From assembly GCA_028689775.1 (NCBI GenBank), contig JAQVCM010000001.1:186001-250000 (forward strand): a DNA stretch of 64,000 nt. The letters are read 5' to 3'. A program made the position numbers and the translations under genes. Origin of the DNA: Crocinitomicaceae bacterium. GTDB taxonomy: Bacteria; Bacteroidota; Bacteroidia; Flavobacteriales_D; Crocinitomicaceae. The notes under the pieces are model-generated. The model had not been told where the DNA came from and did no database searches. It worked only from the letters and a program-made list of their open reading frames with translations. This document shows positions 15,857 to 24,265 of the stretch, one piece after another (the first letter of the stretch is position 1; each line of letters starts with the position of its first letter).

Positions 15857-18529
15857 ATGAATAAAGAAAAGGTCATAAAAATAGCAAAATGGTTTTTTGG
15901 AATTTTAATAGGATTGTTCTTATTGATTTCCGCAGCCATTGCTATTTTCAAAGACGACATCATCAACTACGTGGTGGTTTCTGTAAATAAAAGCCTGAAC
16001 GCCAAGGTTTCCGTTTCAAAAATTGACCTTACGTTTTGGCGAACATTTCCGAATTTATCGGTAGATTTTAACGATGTTCTCATTTCAGATTCCCTCAATT
16101 CAGTTCAACGGACGGATACGGTTTTGTTCTCCGAATTAATTCAGTTGAAATTTAATCCGATGGATATTTGGTCGGGGAAATACGAATTGAAAAAAGTAGC
16201 GATTCATCCGGGAACGATTCAATTGAGAGTGGATCAAAACGGACGAGAAAATTACAACATCATCAAGAAAAGTGAGGAAGAAAGTGAATCTAAATTCAAT
16301 TTGAAACTTGAAAAAGTGACTTTTGAAGACATTCGATTTGTATATGCAAATCAAGTTACGGGACAAGGATATACTTCTAAAATCAAAAAACTACAATTAA
16401 AAGGAGAGTTCGACGACAAGCAATTTACCTTAGCCGCTCAGAGCGATTTATTTGTGAATGAAATCAAAAGTGAACAAGTCGTTTTACTGAAAAATAAACC
16501 AGCTTCATTTGATATTGAAATTGAAGTCGATTCTGAGAAAGGTACATTTGAAATTCCAAATGCTACGATTTTAATTTCCAAGCTTCCTTTTCAGTTAAAG
16601 GGAAAAGTGAATCCGGGTGAATTGTATTTTAACATTTCAGCCAAACAACTGAAATTACAAGAGGTTGCCAGTAAATTATCCAATCAGTTGGACGATATTC
16701 AGAAGTTGGATGGTCAAGGATATTTCAATTTTAATTTGGTTTTACAAAGCGATAATCAGAAAAACAGTCAACTTGCTGTCAATTGTAATTTTGACATTCG
16801 AAATGGATCGCTGCGAGAACCATCTCAAAATTTAAAGTTTACAGATATTTTTCTAAACGGACAATTTTCCAATCACGCAGGAAAGGGAAAAGAATTTATC
16901 AAGATTTCTGATTTGAGATTTAACACCATTTCAGGACCTTTCCAAGGCGAGTTTTTATTGACTGATTTCGCCAAACCACATTATGTGGGAAAAGCAAAAG
17001 GAAATGTTGATTTGAGAAGTATTCATGCCTTATTTCACATTCCATATATCGATCAAATTAATGGCGATTTAGGATTGACAGGTCAGTTTGATTTGATGAC
17101 AAACATCGACGCTGCTGGAGAATCCTCGATTCAAATTCTGAAAGCAAATGCGCTGATGAATATGAAAGAGATCAACGTTTCTGTGATCAACGATACCCGC
17201 GCTTTTAAATCCTTGAATGGCAATCTGAGTTTGGATGGAAACGAAGCTGCTCTGCAAGATATTCGGGTTGTTATTGGACAGTCTGATTTTCAATTGAATG
17301 GTTTTTTCCAAAACATCGCTGCTTATGTTTCGAAGAAAGGTGTTTTAAACGCGAATGTAGATTTACAAAGTAAATTCATCAATGCCAAAGACTTGAGTTC
17401 AGAAAGTGTTTCGGAAAAAGTAGATATTCAAGCAGAACGAACATTTATTTTACCGGACGATATTGAAGGTGTTGCCTTGTTGAATATCGGACAATTGAAA
17501 TACGAAGCGCACACATTTAACCAGTTGCAAAGTAATTTACGAATTGCAAAACGGACGCTTACTTTCGATCAATTATCACTTCAAAATGCAGGTGCTTTCA
17601 TTCAAGGAAATGCGGAAATCAAAGAGATCAAACCAGAGATTTTATTGATTTCAACGAATGTTTCTTCCAACAACATTTACTTTAAAAACCTTTTCAAGGA
17701 ATGGAACAATTTTGATCAAAAGATCATCACTGAAGATAATATTTCTGGAAAAGCACACATTGATTTAACATTCCAAGCGCCGTTCGACATGCGTTCAGGA
17801 ATCGAGAAAAATGGAATTTTGTCTAAAGTGTACATCAAGATTGAAGATGGAGCCTTGAAAAATGTTTCTACTTTCAAATCCATCACCGAAAGTTTAAAAA
17901 CTTCTTCTGCCAAGCTGGTTTTAGGAAAAAGAAACATCGATGCAATGGAAAATAAATTGTTGGATTTGAGATTCGATGTTCTCGAAAATACCATCATGAT
18001 TCGAAATGGTAGAATTGAAATTCCTGCAATGATGATCAAGTCAAATGCCTTAGACATCAATGTTAGCGGTTGGCATACCTTTGAAAATCAAATTGATTAC
18101 CACTTTGTTTTCCGTTTGCGAGATTTAAAATTGTATGATAAGGACAGTGAGTTTGGCATCGTGGAAGACGACGGAACAGGAATTAAAATCTTCATGTTAA
18201 TGTCAGGAACAACCGATGTGCCGATCATCAAATGGGATGAAACTGCCAAGAAAGAACAGTCGAAAGAAAACAGAGAAGCTGCAAAAAGGGATGCGAAGTC
18301 CATTTTGAAATCCGAGTTTGGTATTAAAAAAGGAGATACCAGCATTCAACGGTATCAGCCAACCAAATCAGGACCGAAAGAAGAATTGAAAATCGATTTC
18401 GGAGAGCCCAAAAACACGCCGGATGTCGATCAGAAAAAAGAATCGGAAATGAAGCGAAAGATGAAAGAGAAAATGAATAAACTGAAAAATTCTGCTGGAA
18501 AAGAAGGGGTCGAATTTGAGGTCAATTAA
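15857..18529 (+). CDS. Second large AsmA-like envelope protein
   Basis: An 890-residue AsmA-superfamily protein. Short cytosolic tail, membrane helix at about 10-31, then DLTFWRTFPNLSVDF (57-71), the motif shared with the AsmA-like protein at 10248. Long beta-rich repeats follow, with an AsmA C-terminal-like region between about 430 and 760 (e.g. IDYHFVFRLRDLK). The C-terminal 120 residues are charged and Lys/Glu-rich, as in the paralogue but shorter. A TAnnTTTA-like box (TAACTTTA, 15843-15850) ends 6 nt before the ATG. Presumed periplasmic lipid transfer or envelope maintenance, from the superfamily. Confidence 0.85.
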   Translation: MNKEKVIKIAKWFFGILIGLFLLISAAIAIFKDDIINYVVVSVNKSLNAKVSVSKIDLTFWRTFPNLSVDFNDVLISDSLNSVQRTDTVLFSELIQLKFNPMDIWSGKYELKKVAIHPGTIQLRVDQNGRENYNIIKKSEEESESKFNLKLEKVTFEDIRFVYANQVTGQGYTSKIKKLQLKGEFDDKQFTLAAQSDLFVNEIKSEQVVLLKNKPASFDIEIEVDSEKGTFEIPNATILISKLPFQLKGKVNPGELYFNISAKQLKLQEVASKLSNQLDDIQKLDGQGYFNFNLVLQSDNQKNSQLAVNCNFDIRNGSLREPSQNLKFTDIFLNGQFSNHAGKGKEFIKISDLRFNTISGPFQGEFLLTDFAKPHYVGKAKGNVDLRSIHALFHIPYIDQINGDLGLTGQFDLMTNIDAAGESSIQILKANALMNMKEINVSVINDTRAFKSLNGNLSLDGNEAALQDIRVVIGQSDFQLNGFFQNIAAYVSKKGVLNANVDLQSKFINAKDLSSESVSEKVDIQAERTFILPDDIEGVALLNIGQLKYEAHTFNQLQSNLRIAKRTLTFDQLSLQNAGAFIQGNAEIKEIKPEILLISTNVSSNNIYFKNLFKEWNNFDQKIITEDNISGKAHIDLTFQAPFDMRSGIEKNGILSKVYIKIEDGALKNVSTFKSITESLKTSSAKLVLGKRNIDAMENKLLDLRFDVLENTIMIRNGRIEIPAMMIKSNALDINVSGWHTFENQIDYHFVFRLRDLKLYDKDSEFGIVEDDGTGIKIFMLMSGTTDVPIIKWDETAKKEQSKENREAAKRDAKSILKSEFGIKKGDTSIQRYQPTKSGPKEELKIDFGEPKNTPDVDQKKESEMKRKMKEKMNKLKNSAGKEGVEFEVN

Positions 18530-18580
18530 ATTCGTTTTTTTTATCAGATAAGAATGATTTCATATTCGCTGAACTCTTCG

Positions 18581-18588
18581 TATATTTG
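18581..18588 (+). promoter_or_regulatory. -7 promoter box of RidA-family gene
   Basis: TATATTTG overlaps an in-frame GTG at 18588, so that codon cannot be the start; the ATG at 18609 gives a leader of roughly 15 nt. Confidence 0.5.
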
Positions 18589-18608
18589 TGCCTTTAAATC
18601 CAAGGATT

Positions 18609-19043
18609 ATGTCAGAAAACACAAGCGGTTCAACGTCAAAAGCCCCGAAGCCAGTTGGTTTGTATCCACATACAAGACGAGCAGGTAATTTACTTTTTTT
18701 GTCCGGAGTTGGTCCACGCACAGCGGGTTCAGACGCTACAGATTCAGAAGTACCGGGTTTGAAATTAGATAAGAATGGAAATTTCATCGAGTTTGATTTT
18801 GAAGCACAGTGTAGAAGCGTATTTGATAACGTTCGCTATATCTTAGAGGAAAACGGATCAGATTGGAGTCAGTTAGTAGATGTGACGGTGTTTTTGGTGA
18901 ACATGAAACGTGATTTTGTGACCTACAATCGCATTTATGCAGAGTACTTCAAGGACAATTTACCTTGCAGAACAACGTGTGAAATCAGTTCCTTGCCAAC
19001 ACCAATTGCCATCGAATTAAAATGTATAGCAACCATAGATTAA
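18609..19043 (+). CDS. RidA-family protein, aminomuconate-deaminase-like
   Basis: A 144-residue YjgF/YER057c/UK114 (RidA) family protein; members hydrolyse reactive enamines/imines or are true deaminases. The N-terminal segment APKPVGLYPHTRRAG followed by LLFLSGVGPR is longer than in RidA itself and resembles the 2-aminomuconate deaminase branch. The catalytic-pocket Arg is kept in CRTTCEISSLP near the C-terminus. The start is set by the promoter box upstream. It is 3 nt from the next gene and leads a three-gene unit. I see no other kynurenine or aminophenol catabolic gene here, so the substrate is open. Confidence 0.85.
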   Translation: MSENTSGSTSKAPKPVGLYPHTRRAGNLLFLSGVGPRTAGSDATDSEVPGLKLDKNGNFIEFDFEAQCRSVFDNVRYILEENGSDWSQLVDVTVFLVNMKRDFVTYNRIYAEYFKDNLPCRTTCEISSLPTPIAIELKCIATID

Positions 19044-19046
19044 GTT

Positions 19047-19628
19047 ATGATTAGATTTATTATTCGCTGCCTGATCGCAGCATTCGCATTATTTTTAACT
19101 GTTTATTCTTTCGGAACCGGACATTGGGGTTGGGGAATTGTAATGATTTTTGTTACTGCAATTATCGGAATGACCTTCTTCAGAGATGAACGAATGATTT
19201 TAGCATTGAACCAAATGCGTGTTGGAAATCACGAAAAAGCGGCGATGCACATGAATAAAATTACGCATCCACAGTTTTTGCCAGCAAAACAACACGCGTA
19301 TGTAGTGTATTTGCAAGCGGTTTTAGGAACGCAAGAAAATGGATTTGTGAAAACGGAACAAATGTTGCGAAAAGCATTGACTTTAGGTTTACGTACCAAA
19401 CAAGATCAAGGTGTTGCGAAGATGCACTTGGCTGGAATTTGCGCGCAAACTGGAAGAAAAGCAGAAGCGACAACCTTACTTTCTGAAGCTAAGAAATTAG
19501 ATACAGACGGCGTGTTGAAAGATCAAATCAAGCAAATGCAAGGACAATTGGTTCAAGTAGCTTCCAAAAATCAAATGCGCATGGCGCAAATGACTCGTGG
19601 TCGTCAAAAAACTCCGAGATCTAGATAG
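19047..19628 (+). CDS. TPR-like membrane protein of unknown function
   Basis: A 193-residue protein with two adjacent membrane helices (about 5-22 and 27-44, around SFGTGHWGWGIV) and a cytosolic helical part. The helical part has the rhythm of two or three tetratricopeptide repeats (LQAVLGTQENGFVKTEQMLR, then GVAKMHLAGICAQTGRKAEA). The end is basic (MTRGRQKTPRSR). It starts 3 nt after the RidA-family stop and its TAG overlaps the next GTG by one base, so the three genes are coupled. Function unknown; TPRs suggest a protein-binding role. Confidence 0.72.
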   Translation: MIRFIIRCLIAAFALFLTVYSFGTGHWGWGIVMIFVTAIIGMTFFRDERMILALNQMRVGNHEKAAMHMNKITHPQFLPAKQHAYVVYLQAVLGTQENGFVKTEQMLRKALTLGLRTKQDQGVAKMHLAGICAQTGRKAEATTLLSEAKKLDTDGVLKDQIKQMQGQLVQVASKNQMRMAQMTRGRQKTPRSR

Positions 19629-20485
19629 TGAAAGTTGTTAAGCAATATTCTCAAGCTTGGGATTCGTACGAATTAATCGACGCTGGAGGTGGAAAGAAAA
19701 TCGAACGATTTGGAAACCTGACGCTGATTCGTCCCGAACTTCAAGCATATTTTAAATCCGAAATTCCATTTACCAAATGGGACGAAATGGCCGATTGGGA
19801 ATTTGTTGAAGACCACAAAAAGAAAGGGTATTGGAAGAATCTACAAGCAAAAGAAGATATGCCAACTGCTTGGGAAATCGGATACGGAGGATTGAAACTA
19901 AAGTTAGAATTAACCAAATTCAAACACGTTGGACTTTTCCCAGAACAAAATTCCAATTGGGATTTTATCAGCAAAAACCTTAAAAAAGGAGATAAATTCC
20001 TAAATCTTTTCGCCTATACGGGTGCCGCATCTTTGGTTGCCAAAAAAGCAAAAGCTGATGTTCTTCACGTTGATTCTGTGAAACAACTGATTTCATGGGC
20101 GAAAGAAAACATGGAAAAAAGCGAACTTTCGGATGTCAAATGGGTGCTCGAAGACGCTTTGAAATTCGCACAACGCGAAGTCAAGCGAGGAAATAGATAC
20201 GACGGAATCATCATGGATCCACCCGCATTTGGCTTAGGTGCAAAAGGAGAAAAATGGATTCTAGAAGAGAAATTACCTTTCTTATTAGAAACCGCTTCCC
20301 AACTCCTAAACAAAAGAGGTTTTTTAATAGTCAATACCTATTCCCCAAAATTGACCTTGAAACAACTGGAAACCATTGCTAAACGATATTTCGACGAAAC
20401 TGAAATTTCATTAACAGAATTGTGGATGAAAACCAAAACCGGCAAAGAGTTGTTTTACGGAAATGTGTTGAAAGTTCAGAAGTAA
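19628..20485 (+). CDS. Class I SAM-dependent methyltransferase, RlmI-like
   Basis: A 285-residue Rossmann methyltransferase of the RlmI/RlmK group that modifies cytosines or other bases in 23S rRNA. The SAM-binding motif LNLFAYTGAASLVA and acidic DSVKQ form the cofactor site. The catalytic MDPPAFGLG is typical of nucleic-acid methylases of this clade, and no PUA domain is present, making it shorter than E. coli RlmI (about 396). Start is GTG at 19628, in a TAGTG overlap with the upstream stop; no ATG is close. RNA target is inferred. Confidence 0.85.
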   Translation: MKVVKQYSQAWDSYELIDAGGGKKIERFGNLTLIRPELQAYFKSEIPFTKWDEMADWEFVEDHKKKGYWKNLQAKEDMPTAWEIGYGGLKLKLELTKFKHVGLFPEQNSNWDFISKNLKKGDKFLNLFAYTGAASLVAKKAKADVLHVDSVKQLISWAKENMEKSELSDVKWVLEDALKFAQREVKRGNRYDGIIMDPPAFGLGAKGEKWILEEKLPFLLETASQLLNKRGFLIVNTYSPKLTLKQLETIAKRYFDETEISLTELWMKTKTGKELFYGNVLKVQK

Positions 20486-20555
20486 AATCGATTCATATTT
20501 CAACCATCTATTTTCAATCATCTATTTTTTAAGTTCATTCGTGTTGTTTTTTAAA

Positions 20556-20762
20556 GCGAAGAAGCGCAAAGTTTTACGCAGAGCGCGCAGAGAAGTACTG
20601 TTTTCAAGTATAAAGGGATTACATACTAAATACAAGATTCAAAATCGCTTACAATCTTTTTGTTGTATTTAAGTAAAGTGATTTTTACGAAAACTATTAA
20701 CGCATCGCTCTAACTTTAACTTTTTCTTTGCGTACTTTGCGAAATCTCTGCGAACTTTGCGG
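20556..20762. repeat. GCGCAAAG-type intergenic repeat pair
   Basis: The 356-bp gap 20486-20841 has no gene. It has two inverted, imperfect copies of a 35-40 bp element. One (20556-20595) contains GCGCAAAGTTTTACGCAGAG. The other (20726-20762), read in reverse complement, contains CCGCAAAGTTCGCAGAG then CGCAAAGTACGCAAAG. A fragment recurs at 10154-10169. Such elements occur widely between genes in related genomes as far as I recall. The remainder holds a TAAATTCG box (20806-20813), a possible promoter for leucyl aminopeptidase. Confidence 0.55.
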
Positions 20763-20841
20763 TTAAATTCATCCACATTAAACCACCCATTCCATCAAAA
20801 TTTCTTAAATTCGCATTGTTAAATTTAATTTCAAAAGAAAG

Positions 20842-22233
20842 ATGATCAAACAATCTAAATCATATTCAGCAGACGGACACATCGCTTTTATTGTAGGTGA
20901 AAAATTCAACTCAATTGAGGGCGTTTCTAAAATTGTATCTGAGCAAGCTGAAAAATTCATTGCATCCGAAGACGAAACGGATTATTTAAAAATTGGAAAT
21001 CAATTTGTGTTTTTTGTAAAGGAAAACGAAAATCTTGAAAAGATTCGCGTTGCCGCACATGACATTCGCACCAAGTTATCAAAAACTGCAGAAGAAATCT
21101 TCATTTCTGGAGATGGAGCTGCTGCTTTGGCTTTGGCGGAAGGATTAGAACTTTCCAATTATCAGTTTTTAAAGTATTTCAAAGAAGCAGACAAAAAACG
21201 TTACTTACTGAAAGAAATTTCTTTGTTAGGTAAAGTCGATTCAAAAGAAGTAGCAACTTTAAACAACGTGTTGAAATCAGTTTACTGGGCGAGAGACATG
21301 GTCAACGAACCAGTTTCTTTCTTAACAGCAACACAACTTTCAAAGGAAATCGAAAAATTCGCGAGCATCGCTAATTTAGAAGTAACGGTATTTGAGAAAT
21401 CAAAGATCGAAGCATTGAAAATGGGTGGCTTGTTGGCAGTAAATAAAGGTTCTGTGGAAGCGCCAACCTTTACGGTGATGGAATACAAACCAAAAAATCC
21501 TAAAAATAAAAAGCCAATTGTTTTGGTTGGAAAAGGAGTTGTTTACGATACAGGTGGTTTGAGTTTGAAACCAACTGCCAGTTCCATGGACTTGATGAAA
21601 AGCGACATGGCTGGAGCTGCTTGCATGGCAGGAACAATCTACGCAGCTGCGTTGAACGAATTGGATGTTCACTTAATTGGATTGATTCCAGCAACGGATA
21701 ATCGTCCGGGCGGAAATGCGTATACTCCTGGAGATGTAATCACGATGTACGACGGAACAACGGTTGAAGTATTGAATACAGATGCAGAAGGTCGCATGAT
21801 CTTGGCAGATGCTTTGGCGTATTCTAACAGATTGAATCCAGAATTGGTAATCGACGCTGCAACTTTAACTGGTGCTGCTGTTGTTGCCATCGGAACGAAA
21901 GCATCTTGTTTGATGGGGAACGCTTCTCAAGAAATCTTGGATGCATTGACCAAATCAGGAAATGAAGTGCACGAAAGATTGGTGCAATTGCCATTCTGGG
22001 ATGAGTACTTGGAAGACATGAAATCGTCGGTTGCAGATTTAAAAAATATTGGAGGTCGATACGCAGGTATGATCACCGCAGGGAAATTCTTGGAGCATTT
22101 TGTAAAGAATCCGTATGTTCACTTGGACATTGCTGGACCAGCATTTTTGGAAGTAGCGCAAAACTACAAAGGAAAAGGTGGAACCGGAGTTGGAATCCGA
22201 ATGTTGTCGAACTACCTACAAAACTATAAATAA
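20842..22233 (+). CDS. pepA: Leucyl aminopeptidase (M17)
   Basis: A 463-residue M17 aminopeptidase that trims N-terminal residues, notably Leu, in the cytosol. The N-terminal macro-like domain spans about 1-150. The dinuclear zinc/catalytic core has Lys231 and Asp236 in VGKGVVYDTGG, Lys243, Asp255 in LMKSDMAGA, and Asp314/Glu316/Arg318 in NTDAEGRM. The bicarbonate-binding Arg is in that last motif. Somewhat shorter than E. coli PepA (503) at the N-terminus. The stop overlaps the next ATG (TAATG), so pdxA is coupled. Confidence 0.94.
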   Translation: MIKQSKSYSADGHIAFIVGEKFNSIEGVSKIVSEQAEKFIASEDETDYLKIGNQFVFFVKENENLEKIRVAAHDIRTKLSKTAEEIFISGDGAAALALAEGLELSNYQFLKYFKEADKKRYLLKEISLLGKVDSKEVATLNNVLKSVYWARDMVNEPVSFLTATQLSKEIEKFASIANLEVTVFEKSKIEALKMGGLLAVNKGSVEAPTFTVMEYKPKNPKNKKPIVLVGKGVVYDTGGLSLKPTASSMDLMKSDMAGAACMAGTIYAAALNELDVHLIGLIPATDNRPGGNAYTPGDVITMYDGTTVEVLNTDAEGRMILADALAYSNRLNPELVIDAATLTGAAVVAIGTKASCLMGNASQEILDALTKSGNEVHERLVQLPFWDEYLEDMKSSVADLKNIGGRYAGMITAGKFLEHFVKNPYVHLDIAGPAFLEVAQNYKGKGGTGVGIRMLSNYLQNYK

Positions 22234-23315
22234 TGGATCGAGAAAATAATCCTATTCGCGTTGGTATCACGATTGGTGATATCAACGGAATTGGACCAGA
22301 AGTAATCATTCATGCACTGAAGGATGCCCGCATCTTATCAGATTGCACTGCTATTATTTATGGTTCTACCAAAACGATGTCCTATCATAAAAAGGCTATC
22401 GGTGATGAGGAATTTGCATATCAATCTTGTAAAAGTGCAAGCGATGCAGTTGCAAAAAAGATCAACATCGTCAACGTTTGGAATGATGAAGTGAAATTTG
22501 AATTGGGTAAAGTTTCTGAAACAGGAGGGAAGTATGCCTTCATGTCTTTAGAGAAAGCAACCGAAGATTTGGCCGCTGGAAAAATTGACGTGCTGGTAAC
22601 CGCACCCATTTCGAAGGAAGCGATTTCAAAAGCAGGATTCAAATTCCCTGGTCACACAGAATACTTGGCGGACATGTCTGGCGATAACGAAGCATTGATG
22701 TTGATGGTGAGTGGTGATTTAAGAGTTGCTTTGGTCACTTCACACATTGCAATCAAAGACGTTCCGACAGCTTTGACCAAAGAAAAGATTTTATCTAAAA
22801 TTCAAGCTTTGGATAACAGTCTGAAAAAAGACTTTGGAATTGTTCGTCCACGAATTGCTGTTTTGGGATTGAATCCGCATGCGGGAGAAAATGGAAAAAT
22901 GGGAACAGAAGAATCTGAATCTATTTTGCCGGCAATCAACATGGCGAAATGCGAAGATATTTTAGCTTTCGGTCCATATCCAGCAGATGGCTTCTTTGGA
23001 TCATCTCAGTTGGGTAAATTTGATGGCATCTTAGCCATGTATCATGACCAAGGGTTGACAGGTTTCAAAGCATTGGCTTTTGAAGATGGTGTGAATTATA
23101 CAGCTGGATTACCAATTGTACGAACTTCACCAGATCACGGAACAGCTTTTGACATTGCAGGAAAAGGAATTGCTTCAGGTCAATCGATGCGAAGTGCAAT
23201 TTATTTAGCCTTGGATATTTATCGAAGTAGACAATTTATAAAAGAGATTCATGCCAATCCACTGCAAGAACAAAAAAGAGTAGAGGACAAGCGAAAAACG
23301 AGAAGACCGGAATAA
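22233..23315 (+). CDS. pdxA: 4-hydroxythreonine-4-phosphate dehydrogenase
   Basis: A 360-residue PdxA, the NAD-dependent dehydrogenase of pyridoxal phosphate synthesis. Seen: GITIGDINGIGPEV near the start, TAPISKEAI, FPGHTEYLAD (metal-binding His), GLNPHAGENG (second His) and TVMYHDQGL-like AMYHDQGLTGFK (third His), then TSPDHGTAFDIAG. These three histidines form the expected metal site. About 30 residues longer than E. coli PdxA, with a charged C-terminal tail (EQKRVEDKRKTRRPE). Coupled to leucyl aminopeptidase by a one-base overlap. Confidence 0.95.
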   Translation: MDRENNPIRVGITIGDINGIGPEVIIHALKDARILSDCTAIIYGSTKTMSYHKKAIGDEEFAYQSCKSASDAVAKKINIVNVWNDEVKFELGKVSETGGKYAFMSLEKATEDLAAGKIDVLVTAPISKEAISKAGFKFPGHTEYLADMSGDNEALMLMVSGDLRVALVTSHIAIKDVPTALTKEKILSKIQALDNSLKKDFGIVRPRIAVLGLNPHAGENGKMGTEESESILPAINMAKCEDILAFGPYPADGFFGSSQLGKFDGILAMYHDQGLTGFKALAFEDGVNYTAGLPIVRTSPDHGTAFDIAGKGIASGQSMRSAIYLALDIYRSRQFIKEIHANPLQEQKRVEDKRKTRRPE

Positions 23316-23423
23316 AAAACGATTTTTAGAGGCAAAAAACAGCTTTTAATGACTTAAAATGAAAGAAATACATTATTTCATTAAAATTATGGAAGATATT
23401 CATCTTGTTTCTTTAATTTTAAT

Positions 23424-23431
23424 TAACTTTG
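23424..23431 (+). promoter_or_regulatory. -7 promoter box of yceD-fabH operon
   Basis: TAACTTTG matches TAnnTTTG, with CTTG (23404-23407) 16 nt upstream. It leaves a leader of about 15 nt before the GTG start at 23451 and would drive the ribosomal/fatty-acid operon. Confidence 0.5.
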
Positions 23432-23450
23432 CGCTCCTTAAATTCTTGTC

Positions 23451-24020
23451 GTGAAAAGTACTGAACAAAATTTTATAATTCCCTTTGTAGGATTGAAAGT
23501 TGGAACGTACACGTTCGAATATAAGATAGATGAATCGTTCTTTGCATTAATGGATTATTCCATTATTCACAGTGGTGAATTAAATGTAACATTGGAATTT
23601 GAAAAGAAAGAGAGCATGATGCTCGCTAATTTTTATGCAGAAGGAAAGGTAACTACCAACTGCGATCGATGTGACACACCACTTGAGATTGAGGTTTCAG
23701 GAGAATTCAAACTAATTTACAAATTTGGTTTGGAGGAAGCTGAAGACGAATCATTGGTCGTGCTGCATCCAGACGAATTTGAATTGGATGTGCGTGATGC
23801 GATTTATGAATTGATTACCGTTTGTTTGCCACCCCGAGTTATTCATGAACCCGGAGATTGTGACGAAGAGATGATGGAATTACTTCAGAAATACACCATC
23901 AACATGGACGATGAAGAGGACGAAGATGATTTTGACGACGAAGAAGACGAAGACATTCCAGGTATAGACGATTTTGATCCAAAAGATCCAAGATGGTCAA
24001 GCTTGAAAAATTTGAATTAG
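23451..24020 (+). CDS. yceD: YceD/DUF177 family protein
   Basis: A 189-residue DUF177 protein. Members are genetically linked to L32 and are thought to help 23S rRNA or large-subunit maturation. The signature CDRCDTPLEIEVSGEF with Cys71 and Cys74, and a later Cys in GDCDEEM, suggest a metal site. The C-terminus is strongly acidic (MDDEEDEDDFDDEEDED) and ends PKDPRWSSLKNLN, the typical family tail. GTG start; no in-frame ATG precedes the first conserved strand. rpmF follows after 30 bp, as in most bacteria. Confidence 0.9.
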   Translation: MKSTEQNFIIPFVGLKVGTYTFEYKIDESFFALMDYSIIHSGELNVTLEFEKKESMMLANFYAEGKVTTNCDRCDTPLEIEVSGEFKLIYKFGLEEAEDESLVVLHPDEFELDVRDAIYELITVCLPPRVIHEPGDCDEEMMELLQKYTINMDDEEDEDDFDDEEDEDIPGIDDFDPKDPRWSSLKNLN

Positions 24021-24050
24021 TATTAATAAAGAATATATAATTAACGTAAA

Positions 24051-24242
24051 ATGGCACATCCAAAAAGAAGAACTTCTACCACTAGAAGAGACAAGAGAAG
24101 AACGCATGTTAAAGCTGTAGCTGATAATATCGCAATCTGCCCTACAACAGGTCAGCCTCATTTGTTTCACCATGCACATTGGTACGAAGGAAAACTTTAC
24201 TACAAAGGTAAAGTAATAGCAGAGAAAGAAGTAGCGATTTAA
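24051..24242 (+). CDS. rpmF: Ribosomal protein L32, zinc-free form
   Basis: A 63-residue bL32. The basic N-terminus [18 protein letters not shown] is diagnostic. In many bacteria a zinc ribbon with four cysteines follows; here only one Cys remains ([19 protein letters not shown]), so this is the zinc-independent type. It sits between yceD and plsX, the classical linkage of ribosome assembly with lipid synthesis genes. Confidence 0.95.
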   Translation: MAHPKRRTSTTRRDKRRTHVKAVADNIAICPTTGQPHLFHHAHWYEGKLYYKGKVIAEKEVAI

Positions 24243-24265
24243 GCTACCCCACTAATTTCTTCCTG

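Noticed and set aside
20842..23315. pepA-pdxA overlap as a sign of a shared pathway.
   Set aside because: Peptide trimming and PLP synthesis have no obvious link; treated as plain translational coupling.
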